Assembly: GCA_016875955.1 (NCBI GenBank) | Contig: VGOH01000002.1 | Coordinates: 1 to 20,866 of the forward strand | Direction: 5' to 3' | DNA: 20,866 bases | From: Chloroflexota bacterium | GTDB taxonomy: Bacteria > Chloroflexota > Dehalococcoidia > Dehalococcoidales > RBG-16-60-22 | Notes under the pieces: generated by a model | What the model was told of the DNA's origin: nothing | Database searches by the model: none | The model's input: only the letters and a program-made list of their open reading frames with translations | In this document: positions 15,051-20,866 of the stretch, in pieces | Layout of the letters: the number at the start of each line of letters is the position of its first letter | Numbering within the stretch: position 1 is the first letter of the stretch | Made by a program: the position numbers and the translations under genes

Positions 15051-15111
15051 ACCAAGGTTTAAATAAACAGCTTGCCGGTTGTGGAAACCTGCTAATATAA
15101 AACCGGGCAGG

Positions 15112-15351
15112 TCAGCGCCCCGTGACCACCAAACAGGTGTCAAGGCGAGCGATACCATCAATTACTGATATTTCGCTCTGTACCAGATGTATTAAAGAAT
15201 CAATATCCTCGGCCTCAACCATGGCAACTACATCATGTGGTCCCCACACGACGTCAGCCGCCAGAACCCCGGGCTTCTCGCTCAAGGCAATGACTACCGA
15301 AGATGATTGGCCTTTCTCAGCATCAATCAGCACGTAGGCTCTGCTCTTCAT
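15112..15351 (-). CDS. Stand-alone Lrp/AsnC-type ligand-binding (RAM) domain
   Basis: This 79-residue protein has the alpha-beta sandwich of Lrp/AsnC effector domains, with AYVLIDAEKGQ, the VLAADVVWGPHDVVAMVEAE core and a final VIDGIARLDTCLVV strand. The helix-turn-helix domain is absent, and nothing upstream in frame supplies one. Such stand-alone RAM proteins bind amino acids and form dimers and higher rings. They may act alone or mix with full-length Lrp proteins. GGAGGTGA before the ATG supports the start. It follows gdhA by 83 bp on the same strand, so sensing of amino acid level in connection with glutamate dehydrogenase is a fair inference. Confidence 0.88.
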   Translation of the reverse strand: MKSRAYVLIDAEKGQSSSVVIALSEKPGVLAADVVWGPHDVVAMVEAEDIDSLIHLVQSEISVIDGIARLDTCLVVTGR

Positions 15352-15434
15352 TATTCGTCACCTCCCACTTAATTATGATATTAATGAGAGATTCCTAATC
15401 TTTAACGTCCTCATATTAATTTAAACATTCGTTG

Positions 15435-16715
15435 TTATGGGAAGATGCCGCGAATCTGTATGGCGCGGGCGACGCGTTCTATGGCTTTCATGTAAGCAGC
15501 ATCCCTCATGGTCACCTTCTCGTGCTGGCTGACCTCCAGCACCTCATGGAAAGCGTTATCCATGATCTCCCGCAATCGTTCGTTCACCTCTTCCTCGCGC
15601 CAGAAGAAGCATTGCGTGCCCTGTACCCACTCAAAATAGGATACCACCACGCCGCCGGCGTTAGCTAAAATATCGGGCACGACAAATATCCCTTTCTCGT
15701 GAAGTATCTTATCCGCTTCGGCAGTGGTTGGCCCGTTGGCACCTTCCACAATCATCTTTGCCTTTATTGATGCAGCATTCGGAGTGCAGAGCGTGCCCTC
15801 AAGAGCCGCCGGCACCAAGATGTCACATTTCATGCCGAGAAGTTCAGCGTTGGTTATATTATCGCCATCCTTGAAGTCCCTTACTGAGCCTGTTTCCTTT
15901 TTGTGACGCAGCAGGCTTTTTATATCCAGGCCCTTTGCCTGATAAACACCGCCCGAAGAATCGCTCACGGCTATAATACGGCTCCCGTATTCGGCCAGAG
16001 CTGCCGCCGTGGTGCCGCCAACGTTGCCAAAACCTTGAACGGCCACGGTGGCTTTGTCCAGGCTGATACCCAGATGTCTGGCCGCAAGCTGGGCACAGAT
16101 GGCACAGCCCCGGCCCGTGGCCTCAAATCTTCCCCGGCTGCCCCCGATTTCCAGAGGTTTCCCGGTGACCACACCCAGCACCGAATATCCCTTGTTCATG
16201 CTGTAGGTATCCATAATCCAGGCCATTATTTGAGGGTTCGTGCCCACGTCAGGTGCCGGGATATCGCTTTCCGGGCCTATTATGATAGATATTTCGCTGG
16301 CATAACGTCGGGTGAGCCTTTCCAACTCGCTGCGGGATAGGGTCTTGGGGTTGCAGGCAACGGCGCCCTTGGCGCCGCCAAACGGGACATTGACCACCGC
16401 ACATTTCAGGGTCATCCAGGCGGCCAGAGCTTTGGTCTCATCCAGGTTAACGTCAGGATGGTAGCGGATACCGCCCTTGCCTGGCCCGCGGTCAGTATTG
16501 TGTTCAACCCGATAGCCGGTGAAAATATTGACCGCGCCATTATCCATCTTCACCGGGAAGTTTACAATAAGCTCGCGCTTGCAATGTTTCAGCTTGGCAG
16601 TGATTCCCTCATCCACGTGCATTTTTTGGCAGATGCTATCAATCCGGTTGCGTACCTCCTCAAAATGACTGGTCACCTCGCATAGTTCGGCTGCAGTAAC
16701 TTTTGGCTCCGCCAT
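15435..16715 (-). CDS. gdhA: Glutamate dehydrogenase (NAD(P)+)
   Basis: Interconverts glutamate with 2-oxoglutarate and ammonia. The 426-residue length fits hexameric bacterial and archaeal GDH. The substrate site is seen in GPGKGGIRYHP (Lys80), MTLKCAVVNVPFGGAKGAV (Lys104 and catalytic Lys116) and PAPDVGTNPQIMAW. The Rossmann fold has AVQGFGNVGG (225-234) followed by AVSDSSGG. Later GANGPTTAEAD and PDILANAGGVVVSYFEW are typical. The start has GAGGTGAT 7 bp upstream. Coenzyme preference cannot be fixed by eye. With glutamine synthetase and glutamate synthase in the same window, the cell has both low- and high-ammonia routes. Confidence 0.96.
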   Translation of the reverse strand: MAEPKVTAAELCEVTSHFEEVRNRIDSICQKMHVDEGITAKLKHCKRELIVNFPVKMDNGAVNIFTGYRVEHNTDRGPGKGGIRYHPDVNLDETKALAAWMTLKCAVVNVPFGGAKGAVACNPKTLSRSELERLTRRYASEISIIIGPESDIPAPDVGTNPQIMAWIMDTYSMNKGYSVLGVVTGKPLEIGGSRGRFEATGRGCAICAQLAARHLGISLDKATVAVQGFGNVGGTTAAALAEYGSRIIAVSDSSGGVYQAKGLDIKSLLRHKKETGSVRDFKDGDNITNAELLGMKCDILVPAALEGTLCTPNAASIKAKMIVEGANGPTTAEADKILHEKGIFVVPDILANAGGVVVSYFEWVQGTQCFFWREEEVNERLREIMDNAFHEVLEVSQHEKVTMRDAAYMKAIERVARAIQIRGIFP

Positions 16716-16760
16716 AATTTATCACCTCAATTTTAAGCGAGTGATTATCAGCGCATTTCA

Positions 16761-16789
16761 ATACTGGCCGAAAAACGTGAAAATGTCAA
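16761..16789 (-). promoter_or_regulatory. Candidate promoter of gdhA
   Basis: On the minus strand TTGACA (16789-16784) is an exact -35. Seventeen bases on is CAGTAT (16766-16761), a poor -10 that keeps the key A and final T. The start would be near 16754, about 40 bases before the ATG. The weak -10 would suit regulated expression. Confidence 0.4.
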
Positions 16790-16841
16790 CACATCTTTTT
16801 TAGGTTCTGTTTGAAGTTTAGCTTTTAATTCTTAAATGAGG

Positions 16842-16847
16842 TATAAT
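16842..16847 (+). promoter_or_regulatory. -10 element upstream of the glucan phosphorylase gene
   Basis: A perfect TATAAT lies 38 bp before the TTG start. No convincing -35 is found at 16-18 bp; TTGAAG at 16811 is 25 bp away. An activator or a -35-independent arrangement may be involved. Confidence 0.4.
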
Positions 16848-16885
16848 GCTTACAATATTTTATCGCGTAAGAGGTACCGTCTTCG

Positions 16886-19012
16886 TTGGATTCAAACCGG
16901 ATACCGGAACGCATCGGGCGGCTTGGTGAACTGGCCTACAATCTGTGGTGGAGCTGGAACGACCAGGCCCGCAAGCTGTTCCGGGCCCTGGATTACCCCC
17001 TCTGGAAGGAAAGCGGGCACAATCCGGTGAGTCAGCTCTCCTGGAGTAGTCCGGAGCGGCTGGCTCAGGCGGCTGCCGACCCGGCATTTCTAAGCCTCTA
17101 TGATTCGGTGCTGGCGGCTTACGATGAGGCGATGTCCCCTGTTGACCACACCTGGTTGCATAGCAATTACCCTAACCTGCTCACCGGGCCAGTGGCCTAT
17201 TTCTCTATGGAATATGCCATTCATAACTCTCTGCCCATCTACGCCGGGGGACTGGGAGTTCTGGCCGGTGATATCTGCAAAGAGGCAAGCGATATCGGAC
17301 TGCCCATGGTGGCCGTAGGGTTCATGTTTCCCCAGGGGTACTTTCACCAGCATATATCCGTCTCCGGCTGGCAGGAAGAGGAATACCAGGACCTCAATTT
17401 TGATGAGGCCCCTATCAACCAGATTCACTCTCCCGGCGGTGGCGTTGTTCTGGCCAGGGTTAAACTGGGTGATGTTGACCTGGCAGTTGGTGCCTGGCAT
17501 GTCAAAGTGGGCCGCACCGATATTTATTTATTAGATACGCACCTTGATGAGAACCCCGAGCCTTATCAGCAGCTATCAGCGCGGCTCTATGTGTCCGACA
17601 GGGAGCTGCGGCTGCGGCAGGAAATCGTCCTCGGCATTGGTGGCGTGCGGGTGCTGCGGGCGTTGGGCATTAACCCTTCGGTCTGGCACGCCAATGAGGG
17701 ACATACCGCTTTCATGACGCTGGAACGCATCAGGGAGAAAGTGGCGGAGGGGATGAGTTACCCTAAGGCTCAGCGTGAAGTGCGGAGGACCACGGTCTTT
17801 ACCACGCATACGCCGGTTATGGCAGGACACGATATCTTCGCCATAGAGCTGGTGGAGAAATACTTCTGTGGTTACTGGGAGCAACTGGGCATTGACTGCA
17901 GGGAGTTTCTCAAGCTGGGCTGGGAGGGCAGTTCCGAACCCCAGAATTACAACATGACCGTCCTCGCCCTGAAAATGGCCGACCAGCGCAATGCGGTGAG
18001 CCAGCTTCATGGCAGAGTCGCCCGGAAGATGTGGCATGGTCTCTGGCCGGATGTTGCCGAGGAGCAGGTGCCCATATCCCAGGTGACCAACGGCGTTCAC
18101 GTACCTTCCTGGGTGTCTCCGGAATTAAACCGTCTCCTAGCAAAGCATCTCGGGGAAGACTGGCTGGCCAGGCATGATGCCCCCAACCTCTGGGAAAAGG
18201 TACTGGAGATACCGGATGAGGCGCTCTGGGCCATCTGCCAGAGGCTCCGGCGCAAGCTTGTGGGGGCGATTCGGGAGCGTATGCGCACCCGATGGCTGGA
18301 GGATGATGTTCCCTGGACTCACATGCTGATGACGGGTGCCCTGCTTGACCCGGAAGTGCTCACCATTGCCTTTGCCCGCCGGTTCACGGAATATAAAAGG
18401 CCAGTTCTCATCCTGCAGGATATTGAGCGGCTGAAGCGGATTGTCACCAGCAATTGGCATCCGGTTCAGATTATCTTTGCCGGCAAGTCCCATCCGGCTG
18501 ATTTGGCTTCCAAGAGTCTGCTGCAGCAGGTCTATAAGATAGCCGCTGACCGTGAATTTCAGGGCAGGATAGTGTTCGTTGAGGACTACGATATGCATCT
18601 GGCGCGCTATCTGGTGCAGGGAGTTGATGTCTGGCTGAACGTCCCCCGGCGACTTCAGGAAGCCAGCGGCTCAAGCGGCATGAAGGCAGGCTTAAACGGG
18701 GTGCTTAATTTAAGCGTTCTGGATGGCTGGTGGCGTGAGGGGTATAATGGGAGCAATGGCTGGGCAGTTGGCTCTCCGGATATCTATACCACCCCGCAGG
18801 AAGAGGACGAATCAGACGCAGAGGCGCTGTATCGTTTGCTTGAAGAGAAGATTGTACCGCTCTACTACGACCGGGATGTGCACGGGATTCCGCACCGCTG
18901 GGTGGCCATGGTAAAAGAGACAATGCGTTCTGTCATGCCCGCTTTTTGCGCCCGCCGCATGATGAAGGACTACATCGAAAAACTGTACTGTCCTGCCGTC
19001 AAGAAGCCGTAG
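16886..19012 (+). CDS. glgP: Alpha-glucan (glycogen/maltodextrin) phosphorylase, GT35
   Basis: Releases glucose 1-phosphate from alpha-1,4-glucans using pyridoxal phosphate. The 708-residue protein begins with a DUF3417-type region (about 5-85, IPERIGRLGELAYNLWWSW). The GT35 core follows, with YFSMEYAIHNSLPIYAGGLG, THTPVMAGHD, QVTNGVHVPSW and RRFTEYKRP. The PLP Lys is Lys600 in EASGSSGMKAGLNG. This is the short, Thermotoga-type subfamily. The start is TTG: an in-frame TAA at 16868 excludes anything earlier, and AGAGG lies 10 bp upstream. The next gene converges on it with a 34-bp gap. Glycogen reserve breakdown is the likely role. Confidence 0.95.
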   Translation: MDSNRIPERIGRLGELAYNLWWSWNDQARKLFRALDYPLWKESGHNPVSQLSWSSPERLAQAAADPAFLSLYDSVLAAYDEAMSPVDHTWLHSNYPNLLTGPVAYFSMEYAIHNSLPIYAGGLGVLAGDICKEASDIGLPMVAVGFMFPQGYFHQHISVSGWQEEEYQDLNFDEAPINQIHSPGGGVVLARVKLGDVDLAVGAWHVKVGRTDIYLLDTHLDENPEPYQQLSARLYVSDRELRLRQEIVLGIGGVRVLRALGINPSVWHANEGHTAFMTLERIREKVAEGMSYPKAQREVRRTTVFTTHTPVMAGHDIFAIELVEKYFCGYWEQLGIDCREFLKLGWEGSSEPQNYNMTVLALKMADQRNAVSQLHGRVARKMWHGLWPDVAEEQVPISQVTNGVHVPSWVSPELNRLLAKHLGEDWLARHDAPNLWEKVLEIPDEALWAICQRLRRKLVGAIRERMRTRWLEDDVPWTHMLMTGALLDPEVLTIAFARRFTEYKRPVLILQDIERLKRIVTSNWHPVQIIFAGKSHPADLASKSLLQQVYKIAADREFQGRIVFVEDYDMHLARYLVQGVDVWLNVPRRLQEASGSSGMKAGLNGVLNLSVLDGWWREGYNGSNGWAVGSPDIYTTPQEEDESDAEALYRLLEEKIVPLYYDRDVHGIPHRWVAMVKETMRSVMPAFCARRMMKDYIEKLYCPAVKKP

Positions 19013-19046
19013 TTTAACTCCCTCAAGTCCATTAAATGACGGTCAT

Positions 19047-20866
19047 CTATGCGCCTCTGATGTGAAGCTGCTCTCCGAGGTTGTGGAGGGCGGCCAGCCA
19101 CTCTTTAGCGGCCTCATCCCCGCTGTCCGCCCGTTGCTGATAGGCAGGACGGATGCGATTGAGTATCTCGTAGTACTGGTTCTGCGTCTGCCACAGGTCA
19201 ACGTTAAAAGGCATGGCGCGGGCAAGGGCAACAGCATCAGCGAGTTCTTGTAGCTTGGCCGCGTCCTCTGGCGCTCGGATGAACGCCTCCATCATGCCCT
19301 CAAGTGAGGTTTTGAAGTCGTAGGCCAGGCCATCCCGGTCCAGTTCCACGCGCCAGGAAGCGGCAGTATTCATCAAGTTGCGTATAGCTTCCGCGTCAAA
19401 GGTGTCACTTTGCAGTGCCCGGTGCAGGTCAATGTTCAGGATGAGCTCAGCGGCGGAGTGGAAGACCTTGGGCACCGGACCTCCCAGCTCGGTGAGAAAG
19501 CGCATGGCGGGGAAATGGTTTTCATAAAGCTGGCGGTAGGCGGTTTCAATCTCGGAAATCGTTGACTCCAGTATGTAGCCCAGCACCCGGCGCTGCTCGT
19601 CACGGAAAAGGGAGCGCAGCGAATAGGTGGAGCTGCCGAAGTGCTTGTCAAGAAGACGGATGACCTCGGGAAAGTCGGCGGACTGGCAGGTCCGCGTCGT
19701 TTCTTGAATCATTGCCTGGTAGGCTTCCTCGCCCTGGTATTGCCGTACACCGGCATTCAGGTTATGGTCGCCGAAATGGAGCACGCCGAAGCTGAGGGTG
19801 GCCTGCTCCTGCGTTATCTCGGAGGTTATTCTGACCCGGCCCGCGGCCAGCCTGGCCTTCCCGCACTCAGCGGTCTGGTAGTCCTCGCGATTAATGAAAT
19901 AGCAAAATGTCTTCGTCTCCTCACCGTAGTCTTCAAAAAGCGAGCTTATAGCATAGTGAGCGGTGACCTTGATGAGGTCGACCATGGCCGGCCTGACGAA
20001 CATCTCGTAGATGCGGCGCCCATTGCCCATCTCGCGGACATTGCTCTTCGCCTTCTCCAGAACGGACAGGAGTTTCTCTTCAGCATCATTGCCGAAAAGC
20101 TCACGGGCCAGCTGCACCACACGGCCAGCATACTGGATGACCTGCACCGTCTCAATGCCGGAAATGTCATCAAAGAACCAGCCGCAGCTGGTGTACATGA
20201 GCAGGGCATGGCGCTGGAGCTCAAGCAATTTGAAGGCTGCCACCTGCTCGTCTTTCTTCAACTTACGGATTGTCTGCTGGCTGAAGAACTGCGACACGTT
20301 TTCCGGGGAGCGGTCAAGGATAACGCTGATATAGGCATCTCTGGCGGCCCACGGGTCTTTGAGCATTTTCCCTGCCTTCTCTTCGTACAGTGGCATCACG
20401 GCATTACGGAGCCCGTCCATGGCCTCACGCAGCGGGGCGCGCCAGGCCTGGCGCCAGTTTGGATGCCTGCCTGAATTATCACCGCAATCGCTCCGCCAGC
20501 GCTCGATGCCGTGGGCGCAGCTCCAGGAGGTGTTTTCAATTATCTCCACCTCGTGGGTGGGGGGGTGCTTTTCCAGGAATTCTCCGTAGTTGGTAATTTT
20601 GGCCAGGTTCTTTTCTTCTATATAGTTGAGGGCATAGGCAAGCGCCATATCGGCGAAACGGTGGTGGTGGCCGTAGGTCTCGCCATCGGTGGCGATGTTG
20701 ACCAGCTGCGGCCACTGGCGCTTATCGGAAAAAGCAGCCACCAAAAGGTTGGCGAAATTCTCACCGTTGTTCAGAGTATCTGCAAAGGCTACTTTGCGGG
20801 AGGTGGGGTCATCATAAAAGAAGAGGTTGAAATTTCTGCCTGAGGGCAGGTTAATGAGATAGGCCA
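19047..20866 (-). CDS. GH57-like protein with DUF3536 domain (5' end beyond the window)
   Basis: The frame ends at TAG 19047-19049 and is open through base 20866, so the N-terminus is missing. About 606 residues are visible. The TTG at 20742-20744 is internal, not a start, because family-like sequence continues upstream (NLFFYDDPTSRKVAFADTLN). The segment NIATDGETYGHHHRFADMAL is the end of a GH57-type catalytic barrel with its acidic Asp-Gly-Glu-Thr motif. The long remainder, with ENTSWSCAHGIERWRSDCG, matches the helical DUF3536 type found beside alpha-glucan enzymes. The activity of this family is poorly defined; a 4-alpha-glucanotransferase or amylase-like role is possible. It converges on the phosphorylase gene. 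Confidence 0.88.
   Translation of the reverse strand, partial: AYLINLPSGRNFNLFFYDDPTSRKVAFADTLNNGENFANLLVAAFSDKRQWPQLVNIATDGETYGHHHRFADMALAYALNYIEEKNLAKITNYGEFLEKHPPTHEVEIIENTSWSCAHGIERWRSDCGDNSGRHPNWRQAWRAPLREAMDGLRNAVMPLYEEKAGKMLKDPWAARDAYISVILDRSPENVSQFFSQQTIRKLKKDEQVAAFKLLELQRHALLMYTSCGWFFDDISGIETVQVIQYAGRVVQLARELFGNDAEEKLLSVLEKAKSNVREMGNGRRIYEMFVRPAMVDLIKVTAHYAISSLFEDYGEETKTFCYFINREDYQTAECGKARLAAGRVRITSEITQEQATLSFGVLHFGDHNLNAGVRQYQGEEAYQAMIQETTRTCQSADFPEVIRLLDKHFGSSTYSLRSLFRDEQRRVLGYILESTISEIETAYRQLYENHFPAMRFLTELGGPVPKVFHSAAELILNIDLHRALQSDTFDAEAIRNLMNTAASWRVELDRDGLAYDFKTSLEGMMEAFIRAPEDAAKLQELADAVALARAMPFNVDLWQTQNQYYEILNRIRPAYQQRADSGDEAAKEWLAALHNLGEQLHIRGA

Noticed and set aside
19641..20474. 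277-codon open frame on the plus strand
   Set aside because: It lies opposite the GH57/DUF3536 gene, whose minus-strand product is clearly family-like; the plus product has no recognisable pattern.

Overview
The window reads as a chromosomal segment of an anaerobic bacterium. The best guess is a Chloroflexota lineage near the Dehalococcoidia. That guess rests on recognising the protein families and their arrangement: a split Fe-S-rich glutamate synthase, an efflux adaptor with no TolC partner, and a small secreted protein beside a two-component system. I could not run a search, so the taxonomy is inference. There are no rRNA or tRNA genes, insertion sequences or CRISPR arrays that I can see. 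Genes are densely packed, and most have good Shine-Dalgarno sequences.

Region 1 (about 1-8280, all minus strand) is a nitrogen-assimilation block. Transcription starts at a near-consensus promoter at 8254-8281. It passes through a 16-cysteine ferredoxin, an unrecognised 122-residue protein, an FAD/NAD(P) oxidoreductase, and three genes that together make a split glutamate synthase (amidotransferase, ferredoxin-FMN synthase and GXGXG domains). It ends with an orphan OmpR-type regulator whose phosphoacceptor Asp is replaced by Glu. Downstream lie a 428-bp gap, a scar that joins the first ~44 codons of an ammonium transporter to the last ~46 codons of a P-II gene, and then glutamine synthetase, which is cut by the window edge. 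Glutamine synthetase and glutamate synthase together form the GS-GOGAT cycle.

Region 2 (about 8330-15050) looks like a self-contained envelope-response module. A sensor kinase and OmpR-type regulator (minus) sit next to a small secreted protein (minus). Divergent from these is an efflux operon (plus): a coiled-coil lipoprotein adaptor, an ABC ATPase and a MacB-type permease. All three promoters carry the same 15-bp box (TTAA-N7-TTAA type, 11-bp repeat) in the same orientation, 9-11 bp upstream of a candidate -10. The secreted protein and the adaptor also share a short RLQ...G-x-IT-x-EQA motif. Regulator, secreted protein and pump therefore appear to be one circuit. This is the most interesting part of the window.

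Region 3 (15112-16790, minus) has glutamate dehydrogenase followed by a stand-alone Lrp/AsnC-type ligand-binding domain. Region 4 (16840-20866) has an alpha-glucan phosphorylase (plus) converging on a GH57/DUF3536-type protein (minus, cut by the window edge), which suggests glycogen or alpha-glucan metabolism.
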